64,000 nt of DNA from Roseomonas sp. GTDB lineage: Bacteria; Pseudomonadota; Alphaproteobacteria; Acetobacterales; Acetobacteraceae. Under the pieces are notes generated by a model that saw only the letters and a program-made list of their open reading frames with translations, made no database searches and was not told the DNA's origin. Below are positions 1 to 7,808 of the stretch, in pieces; position 1 is the first letter of the stretch; each line of letters opens with the position of its first letter. A program made the translations under genes and the position numbers. The stretch lies in contig JAPSLO010000006.1 in NCBI GenBank assembly GCA_031180725.1, positions 186,001-250,000 on the forward strand, written 5' to 3'.

Positions 1-45
1 ACGGCGCGCGTCAGCCCCGACAGCCTCGGGATCCAGCGGCTTTGA
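1..45 (+). CDS. C-terminal end of an upstream gene (partial)
   Basis: Reading frame 1 is open from the window edge and ends in TGA at 43-45, giving the tail ...SLGIQRL. Its stop overlaps the TTG start of the TctB-like gene, which is typical of a co-translated operon. In many proteobacteria a TctC (Bug) receptor gene precedes tctBA, so this may be its last residues, but only 14 codons are visible and the sequence itself does not identify the family. Confidence 0.4.
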   Translation, partial: TARVSPDSLGIQRL

Positions 46-590
46 GCGCGACACAACAGCCGGAGGAGGGGGCCGAGAGCCCCTTCGCCGGCGACCGCGC
101 GCCGCTGCCGCCGCGGGCCGACCTGATCACCGCGGCGGTGCTGTTCTGCTTCGGGCTTGGGGTGGTGGCGCTCTGCCTGCGCATGCCCACCTTCGTCGAG
201 CAGTCGCATACCGGCCTGACCGCGCCCGGCATCGTGCCTGGCTTCCACGGCGTGGTGATCACGCTGCTGTCGCTGCTGCTGGGCCTGCGCGCCATCCGCC
301 GCGGCGCGCTGCGCGACGGCAGCGGGGGCCGGGCCCTGGCGGCGGGCGACGGCCGCCGGCTGTTCATCGCCGCCGTGCTCGGCACGCTCTATGCGGGCTT
401 CCTGGTGGGGCGGCTGCCCTTCTGGTTGGCTAGCGCGGTTTTCGTCTTCGCCTTCACCACCATCTTCGAATGGGAGAAGGGGCCGGGAGGCCGCCTGCGC
501 CGCGTGATCGAGGCCGCGGCCATCGGCCTGGCCACCGGCATCGCCGTGATGCTGGTCTTCGAGAAGGTCTTCCTGGTGCGCCTGCCGTGA
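42..590 (+). CDS. tctB: Tripartite tricarboxylate transporter, small membrane subunit (TctB family)
   Basis: The 182-residue product is the small integral-membrane subunit of a TctABC-type secondary uptake system for carboxylic acids. I see four hydrophobic segments at roughly residues 28-47, 66-86, 107-145 (two close helices) and 155-178, the usual TctB layout, with a short polar N-terminus. The start chosen is TTG at 42, overlapping the TGA (43-45) of the preceding frame. No ATG is nearby and the frame is open to the window edge, so a start further upstream cannot be excluded. The 3' end overlaps the GTG of tctA (GTGA, 587-590), implying translational coupling. The family call rests on topology plus the direct neighbour TctA. 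Confidence 0.8.
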   Translation: MSATQQPEEGAESPFAGDRAPLPPRADLITAAVLFCFGLGVVALCLRMPTFVEQSHTGLTAPGIVPGFHGVVITLLSLLLGLRAIRRGALRDGSGGRALAAGDGRRLFIAAVLGTLYAGFLVGRLPFWLASAVFVFAFTTIFEWEKGPGGRLRRVIEAAAIGLATGIAVMLVFEKVFLVRLP

Positions 591-2098
591 CCGATCCGCT
601 TTCCATGCTGGGCGCCGGCTTCGCGCATGTGCTGCAGGGCGGCGCCATCTTCCACGCCTTCTGGGCGGTGCTGATCGGCATCATCGTTGGCGCCTTGCCC
701 GGCCTGACAGCCACAATGGGCGTCGCACTGCTGACGACGCTGACCTTCACCATGGGCCCCAATGTGGCGATGCTGGTGCTGGTCTGCGTCTATGTCGGCG
801 CCATCTATGGCGGCAGCCGCAGCGCCATCCTGCTGAACATCCCGGGCACACCGGCTTCCGCCGCCTCCACCCTGGATGGCTTTCCGCTGGCGCGGAAAGG
901 CCTGGCGGGGCGGGCGATGGGCATCTCCACGCTCGGCTCCTGGCTCGGCACGCTGTTCGGCACGCTGATCCTGGCGATGTTTGCGCCGAGCTTCGGTGAA
1001 TTCGCGCTGCAGTTCGGCAGCTACGAGATGTTCTGGGTGGCGATGTTCGGCATCGTCATCGCCGGGAGCCTCTCGGGCGGCGATCCGCTGAAGGGCTATA
1101 TCGCCGGCTTCATCGGCCTGCTGGTGGCCACTGTTGGGCAGGAGACCAACCACGCCTATGCCCGCTTCGCCTTCGGCAATGCCGACTTGGCGGGTGGGCT
1201 TGGCCTGCTGCCAGTACTGGTGGGTGTCTTCGGCGTGGCGGAGGTGCTGAACTCCATGCGCGGCCCCGCCGTGAAAGCGGTGAGCAGTAAGCTGGACAGC
1301 GTGATTCCACGCATCGGCGACACGCTGAAATACTGGCGTACCATCCTGCGATCCGGCGCCCTGGGCACTTTCATCGGCGCCATGCCGGGGCTTGGCGAGG
1401 ATATAGCAGCTTGGACCAGTTATGCCGCCGCCAAGCGCGCCAGCGCGGAACGCGACCAGTTCGGCAAGGGCAGCGTGGAAGGGCTGATGTCGGCCGAGAC
1501 CGGCGAAAGCGCCTGCGTGCCTGGCGCCATCATCCCCGTGCTGACGCTGGCCGTGCCGGGCAGCGCGCCGGCCGCGGTGCTCATGGCGGCGATGATGATC
1601 CATGGGCTGAACCCTGGCCCGATGCTGGCGATCACCGCGCCGGAGTTCATCTATCAGATCGTCGCCATGCTGGTGATCGCCGACATGGTGAAGCTGGTCT
1701 ATGGCTTGGTGCTGGTGCGGCCGCTGCTATGGGTTCTGCTGATCCCGCGCGAGAGGCTGATGCCCGTGGTCTTCGTGCTGTGCACCGTGGGCGCCTTCGC
1801 CATCACGTCCCGCCTGTTCGACATCTGGGTAATGCTGGGCGCGGGGCTGGTCGGCTTCATCCTGCGCGAGTTGCGCTTCCCGATGGCACCACTAGTGCTG
1901 GGCATCGTGCTGGGCGAACTGCTGGACAAGAACCTGCTGCGCGGCCTCACCCTCTCGGGCGGCGACATCTCGCCCTTCTTCACGCGGCCGATCAGCATGG
2001 CGCTATGCGCCATGACGGTTCTGGCGGCCCTCTGGGCTGTGCCAGGCCTGCTGGGTCGGTTGGTGCGCCCCTTCCGGCGGGGCGCGGTGGCACGGTAG
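587..2098 (+). CDS. tctA: Tripartite tricarboxylate transporter, large permease (TctA family)
   Basis: The 503-residue protein is the large permease of a TctABC transporter that imports a carboxylate handed over by a periplasmic TctC/Bug receptor, driven by an ion gradient. Family hallmarks are the Gly-rich segment around residues 20-45 (GALPGLTATMGVALL), the YGGSRSAILLNIPGTP-like motif near residues 70-90 and the repeated-half version near residues 265-330 (GALGTFIGAMPGLGEDIAAW). About 11-12 transmembrane segments can be read. GTG at 587 overlaps the tctB stop and gives the normal TctA N-terminus; longer versions of the frame run through tctB and are rejected. Its substrate cannot be told from sequence. 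Confidence 0.95.
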   Translation: MTDPLSMLGAGFAHVLQGGAIFHAFWAVLIGIIVGALPGLTATMGVALLTTLTFTMGPNVAMLVLVCVYVGAIYGGSRSAILLNIPGTPASAASTLDGFPLARKGLAGRAMGISTLGSWLGTLFGTLILAMFAPSFGEFALQFGSYEMFWVAMFGIVIAGSLSGGDPLKGYIAGFIGLLVATVGQETNHAYARFAFGNADLAGGLGLLPVLVGVFGVAEVLNSMRGPAVKAVSSKLDSVIPRIGDTLKYWRTILRSGALGTFIGAMPGLGEDIAAWTSYAAAKRASAERDQFGKGSVEGLMSAETGESACVPGAIIPVLTLAVPGSAPAAVLMAAMMIHGLNPGPMLAITAPEFIYQIVAMLVIADMVKLVYGLVLVRPLLWVLLIPRERLMPVVFVLCTVGAFAITSRLFDIWVMLGAGLVGFILRELRFPMAPLVLGIVLGELLDKNLLRGLTLSGGDISPFFTRPISMALCAMTVLAALWAVPGLLGRLVRPFRRGAVAR

Positions 2099-2110
2099 GG
2101 CGGGCGCCTG

Positions 2111-2157
2111 CTGCCGGGTAGGCGTTGAGGGCTTCGCCCTCGGGCGCCATCCGGCAG
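2111..2157. terminator. Nested stem-loop between convergent tctA and the RTX gene
   Basis: CTGCCGG (2111-2117) pairs with CCGGCAG (2151-2157), and inside it GAGGGC-TTC-GCCCTC (2127-2141) forms a tight hairpin. It lies in the 112-base gap between two convergent genes. There is no T-run on either side, so it may be a Rho-assisted or bidirectional transcript end rather than a classic intrinsic terminator. Confidence 0.45.
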
Positions 2158-2210
2158 GGGCGGCGCCGCTGAACCCCTCGACCGGTTCGATCCCCGCCGA
2201 CCCGCTCCTA

Positions 2211-5200
2211 TCAAACGACAATGAAATCCTGATGCGATAGGCCTACTGGGCGCGACGTTAGAACCGCAAACAGGACTCCGCCGGCCGGGCCGACTCCGTC
2301 GGCATCGAAGACTAGCTCCCAGGAGTTCGGGTCGTAGATGATTTGGCCTTGCGCGCCCCGTGCCACGGTGCTGCCGATCACGAAGAACGAAGCTGCGTCG
2401 AGTTGTCCTGGGGAGAGGTCCGCGAAGGCGTCGGCATCAAGTTCGATCCGGTCTTCGGACGCCGAGAAATCCATGACCCGATCCCAGTTGCCCGAGCCAA
2501 GCGGCGCATCGAAAACGAAGGTGTCTGCACCGGCGCCTCCGTAGAGACGATCCTTGCCACCACCACCCGCGATCCTGTCGCCGCCGGCGCTGCCCCGTAT
2601 GGTCTGGTCGAACTCGTTCCCAACGAGCACCCGTGCCTGCGATGTCGTCTGGGCCGTAAGGGACTCGATCTCCTGCCCCTCTGCAAGCGCGAAGCTGGCC
2701 CTGGCAACAACAGTATCCTTGCCCCCGCCCGTAGCTTCGACCACGAGATCCGAAGCGCTATGGACAAAGAAGCGGTCATCGCCGGTGCCGCCGAGTAGCG
2801 TGTCCGCGCCCTTGCCCCCGCTCAAACGGTCGTTGCCGCCGCCGCCCCACAGGACATTGTTGAAGCTGTTTCCGAACAGCAGGTCATTGAAGGCCGAACC
2901 GGCAAGGTTTTCGATCGAGACGAATGTATCGCCGTCCGCATCGCCCTGAGATCCGGTGGCGGAAGTTGGAAGGGTGTAGCTGTCGAGATCCTTCATGCGG
3001 AAGGAAAGACCTGCGCCGGTGACGGTATTCGTCGCCGCGGCGTGAGTGTAGTCAGCCGTATCCGATCCGCCCGCGCCGTCGAGGAGGTCGGCGCCTGCCC
3101 CGCCTTCGAGCCAGTTGTCGCCCTCATTGCCGTAGAGCTGATCGCCGGCCCGGGTGCCGCGCAGATTCTCGATCGAGAAGTAGAAGTCGCCCTCTGCGTC
3201 CTCGGTATTCAGGCTCTGGTCGGCAAGGCTGGCGACAATGCCGATCAGGCCGACGACTGCCTCGTGGTAAGAGACGGTGTCTATGCCATCCCCGCCATCG
3301 ATGAAGTCGTCATCCGGATCCGGATCCTGACCGAAGCCGCCACCAAGCCGGTCCGGGTCGCTGGCTTCCAGGACGTCACTGCCCCCGAAGCCATAAAGAT
3401 CGTCGAACCCGCCATTGCCGTACAGGATGTTGTTGTCGTCGTCGCCCTCGAGCACATCGGCGTAGCGGGAGCCCCGGATATTCTCGATGGAGTTGTAGGT
3501 GTCGCCGGCCGCATAGCCCGTGTTGGTCCAGTATTCTCTCAGGCTGACCGTAATTCCTTCGAAGGTGAGATCGTCTGGCCGAGGGCTGACCTGGATCAGC
3601 CCTGTGCTTACCTGGTCAGAATAGTCCGCCGTATCGGAGCCGAAGCCACCATCGAGGAGGTCGCCCCCATCCCTGCCCCTCAGGTTGTCGTCACCGCTGC
3701 CGCCGAGAAGGAAATCCTCGTCCGAGGCGGTGCCGATAAGCGTGTCGTTGCCGTCTGCGCCGGTCAGCTCTGGCGTGTTGATCTGGCCCTCGATGATGTC
3801 ATCATGGTTGGAACCGATGATGACCTCGATGGAGGTGAACTGGTCGCCGGCCGAGTCTCCAAGCCACCCACGCCCTTCGGAGACCCAGATGCCGCTCGTC
3901 GCGGTCAGGTAGGACAAGACATCCCAGCCTGCGCCACCGTCCATCCAATCCCCGCCACCGCCTCCGGCCAGAGTGTCATCGCCACTGCCGGTGACGACGT
4001 GGTCGCCCAGGGCGCTGCCATACACCTCGAAGCGCTCGACGCCTGCGAAGTCCAGCGTCTTGCGCCACCAGGCCGAGTAGTCCGCCAGGATGGTCAGGCT
4101 GCCGCTTGCCGTGCCCGACCCATCCACGGCGGTGTCCATCCGGAAGCCATGCGTGTTCTCGGTGAGCGCACGGTAGTCGATGACCAGGCGGTCGCCGTCC
4201 CCGGACCCAAGGTCGATATTGTCATAGCCGGTGGCGTCCTTGGCGGCGGCACTGAACACCGCGACCGTGTCGTTCCCGTCCCCGGTCCAGAGCGTGTCCG
4301 AGAATGCGCCGCTTCCATGGGTGGATATGTCGTCGTTGCCCGATCCGGTGGTGAGTGTGAGGGCTTCAACAGCGCAAAGATTGCCCGCACCCGTGCGCTG
4401 CACGGTAGACGGTGCCAGGTTGAGGTTGACCGTGATCGCAGAGGAAAAATCAGAAAGATCGGCCAGCCAGCGGTCGTTGCCATTTCCGCCGTCAATAACG
4501 GCGCGCCCCTTGCCGCTGTCGAGCAGGTCATCGCCACCCTCGCCGCTTAAGGTGTCGTTGCCGTTCCCTGTGACAATGTGGTCGCCCAGGGCGCTGCCAT
4601 GCACCTCGAAGCGCTCGACGCCTGCGAAGTCCAGCGTCTTGCGCCACCAGTCCGAATAGTCCGCCAGGATGGTCAGGCTGCCGCTTGCCGTGCCCGACCC
4701 ATCCACGGCGGTGTTCATCCGGAAGCCATGCGTGTTCTCGGTGAGCGCACGATAGTCGATGATGAGGAGGTCGTGCCCGCCTTCGCCCAGGTCCACGTTG
4801 TTATAGCCCGTGGCGTCCTTGGTGGCGGCACTGAACACCGTCACCGCATCATTGGCGCCCCCGGTGCTGAGCGTGTTCCAGAAGGCGCCGCTTGCGTGTG
4901 TGATGATCTCGTCGCGCGACGAGCCGGTCGCGAGCGTCAAAGCCTCGACGCTGCGAAGATATCCGACTCCTGTCTGCTGGGTTTTGCTCGGCGCGACAGT
5001 AAGATCCACGGTGATCTGGACGGAGAGGTCCGAGAGGTCCGCCAGCCAACGGTCGCTGCCAAGACCTCCGTCGGCATTTGCTCGCCCCTTGCCGCTGTCG
5101 AGCAGGTCGTTGCCACCGCCCCCGGCCAGAGTATCATCGCCACTGCCGGTGACGATGTGGTCGCCCAGGGCGCTGCCATACACCTCGAAGCGCTCGACGC

Positions 5201-5567
5201 CCGCGAAGTCCAGCGTCTTGCGCCACCAGGCCGAGTAGTCCGCCAGGATGGTCAGGCTGCCGCTTGCCGTGCCCGACCCATCCACGGCGGTGTCCATCCG
5301 GAAGCCATGCGTGTTCTCGGTGAGCGCACGGTAGTCGATGACCAGGCGGTCGCCGTCGCCGGACCCAAGGTCGACATTGTCATAGCCGGTGCTGAAGCTG
5401 GTAGAGCTGCTTGTTACTTTAATGGTGTCATTCCCGCCGAGCGTCGCAAATACATCGCTGCCACCATTCCCGTCGTGGGCAACGTCGTCCTGCTCGGTGC
5501 CACTCCAAACATCATCCCCGGGGGTGCCGGTAAAGACGGCTATTCGAACGACTTCCTCCACAACCAA
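2211..5567 (-). CDS. Large RTX-type calcium-binding repeat protein, probably secreted by a type I system
   Basis: The 1118-residue acidic protein is built of glycine/aspartate nonapeptide repeats of the RTX type (GGxGxDxLx) scattered from residue 15 to the C-terminus; such repeats fold into Ca2+-bound beta-rolls outside the cell. Residues about 62-545 contain a 193-residue module in two full and one partial copy. The last ~100 residues resemble serralysin/haemolysin C-termini and end in the hydrophobic DFIVV, the kind of uncleaved tail recognised by type I exporters. No N-terminal signal peptide and no protease, lipase or other enzymatic motif is visible. No T1SS genes lie in the window. The first in-frame start is TTG at 5567. 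A better-placed ribosome site points to an ATA codon at 5543 (see separate entry). It stands alone, convergent with tctA. Confidence 0.85.
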   Translation of the reverse strand: MVVEEVVRIAVFTGTPGDDVWSGTEQDDVAHDGNGGSDVFATLGGNDTIKVTSSSTSFSTGYDNVDLGSGDGDRLVIDYRALTENTHGFRMDTAVDGSGTASGSLTILADYSAWWRKTLDFAGVERFEVYGSALGDHIVTGSGDDTLAGGGGNDLLDSGKGRANADGGLGSDRWLADLSDLSVQITVDLTVAPSKTQQTGVGYLRSVEALTLATGSSRDEIITHASGAFWNTLSTGGANDAVTVFSAATKDATGYNNVDLGEGGHDLLIIDYRALTENTHGFRMNTAVDGSGTASGSLTILADYSDWWRKTLDFAGVERFEVHGSALGDHIVTGNGNDTLSGEGGDDLLDSGKGRAVIDGGNGNDRWLADLSDFSSAITVNLNLAPSTVQRTGAGNLCAVEALTLTTGSGNDDISTHGSGAFSDTLWTGDGNDTVAVFSAAAKDATGYDNIDLGSGDGDRLVIDYRALTENTHGFRMDTAVDGSGTASGSLTILADYSAWWRKTLDFAGVERFEVYGSALGDHVVTGSGDDTLAGGGGGDWMDGGAGWDVLSYLTATSGIWVSEGRGWLGDSAGDQFTSIEVIIGSNHDDIIEGQINTPELTGADGNDTLIGTASDEDFLLGGSGDDNLRGRDGGDLLDGGFGSDTADYSDQVSTGLIQVSPRPDDLTFEGITVSLREYWTNTGYAAGDTYNSIENIRGSRYADVLEGDDDNNILYGNGGFDDLYGFGGSDVLEASDPDRLGGGFGQDPDPDDDFIDGGDGIDTVSYHEAVVGLIGIVASLADQSLNTEDAEGDFYFSIENLRGTRAGDQLYGNEGDNWLEGGAGADLLDGAGGSDTADYTHAAATNTVTGAGLSFRMKDLDSYTLPTSATGSQGDADGDTFVSIENLAGSAFNDLLFGNSFNNVLWGGGGNDRLSGGKGADTLLGGTGDDRFFVHSASDLVVEATGGGKDTVVARASFALAEGQEIESLTAQTTSQARVLVGNEFDQTIRGSAGGDRIAGGGGKDRLYGGAGADTFVFDAPLGSGNWDRVMDFSASEDRIELDADAFADLSPGQLDAASFFVIGSTVARGAQGQIIYDPNSWELVFDADGVGPAGGVLFAVLTSRPVGLSHQDFIVV
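3940..5384 (-). repeat. 193-codon tandem module inside the RTX gene (2.5 copies)
   Basis: The module recurs with a period of exactly 579 bases: equivalent bases of the shared segment lie at 3999, 4578 and 5157. On the coding strand copy 1 runs about 5384-4806, copy 2 4805-4227 and copy 3 (first half only) 4226 to about 3940. The core (YRALTENTHGFRM ... WWRKTLDFAGVERFEV) is nearly identical in DNA between copies, with copies 1 and 3 more alike than either is to copy 2. The stretch between the cores is more diverged. Confidence 0.9.
5541..5559 (-). promoter_or_regulatory. Strong ribosome-binding site pointing to an ATA codon
   Basis: On the minus strand GGAGGAAG (5559-5552) is followed after eight bases by ATA (5543-5541) and then by codons reading AVFTGTPGDD, which is how many RTX proteins begin after their initial Met. 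The annotated TTG (5567) has a weaker purine run upstream. Either the gene starts at TTG/GTG upstream, or the original ATG has become ATA. Confidence 0.4.
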
Positions 5568-5790
5568 TCCAGGCCCGCCTTCTTCCGGAACGGCAAGTGG
5601 ATGGCGGGCTCACGCGGTCGTATCAATATCGTCGAATTTCATTCCCGCCTAGGCACGGGTCCATACTCCCAATCGGCGCACTGCCCGCGATTGGACCGCC
5701 GACGCCGGCTGTGACAGCAACCATCTCCACGCGGATTTCGCAGAGGGTGTAGGGTCATGTATCCCGATGCCGGTCAGGGTACCGGGCGCC

Positions 5791-6819
5791 CTACGCCGCC
5801 CGCCGTGCCGCCGCCGGCAGGATCTCGGCCAGCAGGTCCTCCAGCAGTTCCGGCAGGGCGAGGGGCGTCGCGCCGCCGCCGCCGCTGCCGAAGGGCCCAC
5901 GCGCCGCGGCGAGGCTCACGCCGAGGCGTTTCGCCAGGCGTTGCAGCGCCGCCTGGCATTGCGGCCGGGTCGGCAGGGCGGTGATGCGCTGGCCAAGGGG
6001 CAGCAGGTCGTTGGCGCCGGTCAGGGAGAGCTTCTCAGTGCCCGCCAGCTTGGTCGCGGCGACGCCGTGCGCCCCGCGCTCGTCCTTCGCTACGACAAAG
6101 GAACGGTGCGTCAGCCCCGGTGCTACCCAGGAGATGCGATGTGTATAGGCACTGCCGATGCGGGCCAGCGCCTTCGCCACCGTCTCCGCCATGACGTTGT
6201 GCATGGCCGCATAGGCGCGCTTCTCGTTCGGCCCCCATTTCCACCGCGTTGCGGAGACACGGATGGCGGAGTGATCGGCGCGCCAGGGAGAGACGGCATT
6301 GCCGCGCTCCTCGAACAAGCCGGGATCGTCGTATTGCACGGAAGGCGAGGTGCCGCCGGGATAGGTGAGCATATGCTCATAGGGCACAAGCCCGAGCGGC
6401 TCCGAGATCACGGCGCGATGGACGACCGTGCCGGAGGCATGGACCAGCGGCGCCTGGCTGAACAACGCCTCCGGCTCTCTGTCCTCCTTCAACTCCAGCA
6501 GGGTGGGATCGGCGGGTGCGGTGGGTGTGAAGCCGGCGGCGAGCAGCGCGGCATTGATCCGGCGATGTTCTGTGGAGAGGATGTAGGGCTTGGTCCTCGT
6601 GCAGGGTAGCAGCAGCAGCACGCGCCGGGGCGCGGCGGGCAGCTTCGGCTCGTACTGCGTCAGGATGAAGTCGAACCAGGCCCTGACAGCCGGGTGCCGC
6701 AGTGAATCCACATTGTCCTGCGGGGAGTAGAGCGCCAGCGACGGATCCAGCGTGAAGGGCGCGCGGAATTTGGCGGCAGATTCACGCAGACGCGTATCGC
6801 GGTCGTCGGTCGTGACCAT
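5791..6819 (-). CDS. DUF5591 protein resembling the archaeosine synthase catalytic core
   Basis: The 342-residue cytoplasmic protein carries the two hallmarks I associate with the DUF5591 core of archaeal archaeosine synthase (ArcS): LPCTRTKPY followed by LSTEH at residues 71-85, and SEPLGLVPYE at residues 139-148. ArcS converts the nitrile of preQ0 in tRNA to an amidine. This protein has no recognisable PUA RNA-binding domain, and the C-terminal ~120 residues are not familiar to me. Start ATG 6819 is five bases after the stop of the preceding gene, so it is the last gene of the eight-gene operon. A role on a small-molecule nitrile or amidine rather than tRNA is only inference from the catabolic neighbours. 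Confidence 0.65.
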   Translation of the reverse strand: MVTTDDRDTRLRESAAKFRAPFTLDPSLALYSPQDNVDSLRHPAVRAWFDFILTQYEPKLPAAPRRVLLLLPCTRTKPYILSTEHRRINAALLAAGFTPTAPADPTLLELKEDREPEALFSQAPLVHASGTVVHRAVISEPLGLVPYEHMLTYPGGTSPSVQYDDPGLFEERGNAVSPWRADHSAIRVSATRWKWGPNEKRAYAAMHNVMAETVAKALARIGSAYTHRISWVAPGLTHRSFVVAKDERGAHGVAATKLAGTEKLSLTGANDLLPLGQRITALPTRPQCQAALQRLAKRLGVSLAAARGPFGSGGGGATPLALPELLEDLLAEILPAAARRAA

Positions 6820-6824
6820 GGCGA

Positions 6825-7808
6825 TCAGGTCTCCAGGATCTCGGGCGGGAAGAGTTGCTCGGGTTCCAGCGCTGCCTTCAGCAGGCCTTCGCCGCGCATG
6901 TAGCGGATCAGGGTGGCGAACATGACGCGGTTCTTCGCAAAGCCGGCGGACCAGAAGTCCTCGCCCAGCAGGCACTCCGTCTCCTCGATGTGCTGGGCCA
7001 GCCAGGGCAGGCCGACGGCAAGCGTTGCGCTGTCATGCAGGCGCAGCCGCGCCAGGTGCTGGCTTTCGGCGAAGGCGTCGAACAGCGCGCGCGGCAGGGC
7101 AGGGTTCGCCTCCACGAACTCACGCTTGACGGCGACCAAATGCATGGGCGGGTAGATGCCGGTCCTGCGGTAGTAGTCCAGCTCGGCCGCCATAGGATCG
7201 GCGAAGAGGCGGCCGACCTTGTCCGGCGCGGTGAAGAAGCTGTCCGGCGCGCGGGCGGTGTAGAGTGCATCAATCTCGCCGCGCTCCAGCATTTCCGACA
7301 GCGACCTGTCGGTGACATGCTCCACCGTCACGCCCGGCGGATAGACCTGCGGATGGTCTTCGCCGCTACGCGCTTCGTTCAGGCCGGCATTGACATAGAT
7401 GGGCGCCTGCACGGGTAGGCCGTAGTGCTCGGCGAAAATGCCGCGCAGCCACACCGCCGCGGCCATATCCCACACCATGGTGCCTACCCGCTTGCCGGCC
7501 AGGTCGGCCGGCCTGGTCAGTCCCTTCGCCTTGTTCACGAAGACGCAGGAGAAGCGGAAATGCCGCGAAGGGAAGACGGGGATGCCGACATAGTCCTGCC
7601 TCGGCAGGTCGAAATGGCGCAGCCAGGTGGCGATGGGGAACTCGCAGCAGTCAAAGCGGTGCGTCGTCATCTGCGTGTTGAACAGCGCCTGCAAGGGCAT
7701 CTGCGTGATGTCTGCCGTGACGCCCTGAATCGCCACGCGGCCTTCCGCGATGGCACGCAGCCTGTCGCAATCCGAGACGCCGATCGAAAGGCGGATGGGC
7801 TCTGTCAT
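6825..7808 (-). CDS. 4,5-dihydroxyphthalate decarboxylase (Pht5)-like protein with periplasmic-binding fold
   Basis: The 327-residue protein starts MTEPIRLSIGVSDCDR and matches the Pht5-like family, a cytoplasmic offshoot of the NMT1/SsuA type II binding-protein fold. It shows the two-lobe pattern of that fold, with conserved DLAGKRVG near residues 102-109 and the R-S-G-E-D region near 147. There is no signal peptide or lipobox, so it is not an ordinary transporter receptor. It is either a decarboxylase or another ligand-binding protein. Its ATG overlaps the stop of the amidohydrolase gene (ATGA, 7805-7808), placing it firmly in the operon. Many genomes label such genes as ABC substrate-binding proteins. 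Confidence 0.7.
   Translation of the reverse strand: MTEPIRLSIGVSDCDRLRAIAEGRVAIQGVTADITQMPLQALFNTQMTTHRFDCCEFPIATWLRHFDLPRQDYVGIPVFPSRHFRFSCVFVNKAKGLTRPADLAGKRVGTMVWDMAAAVWLRGIFAEHYGLPVQAPIYVNAGLNEARSGEDHPQVYPPGVTVEHVTDRSLSEMLERGEIDALYTARAPDSFFTAPDKVGRLFADPMAAELDYYRRTGIYPPMHLVAVKREFVEANPALPRALFDAFAESQHLARLRLHDSATLAVGLPWLAQHIEETECLLGEDFWSAGFAKNRVMFATLIRYMRGEGLLKAALEPEQLFPPEILET

Noticed and set aside
3940-5384. CRISPR-like or mobile repeat array
   Set aside because: The repeats are long, in frame and part of one protein; there are no short spacers and no cas genes.
4578-5714. Long open frame on the plus strand across the RTX repeats
   Set aside because: Its own repeats only mirror the codons of the RTX module; no recognisable protein features.
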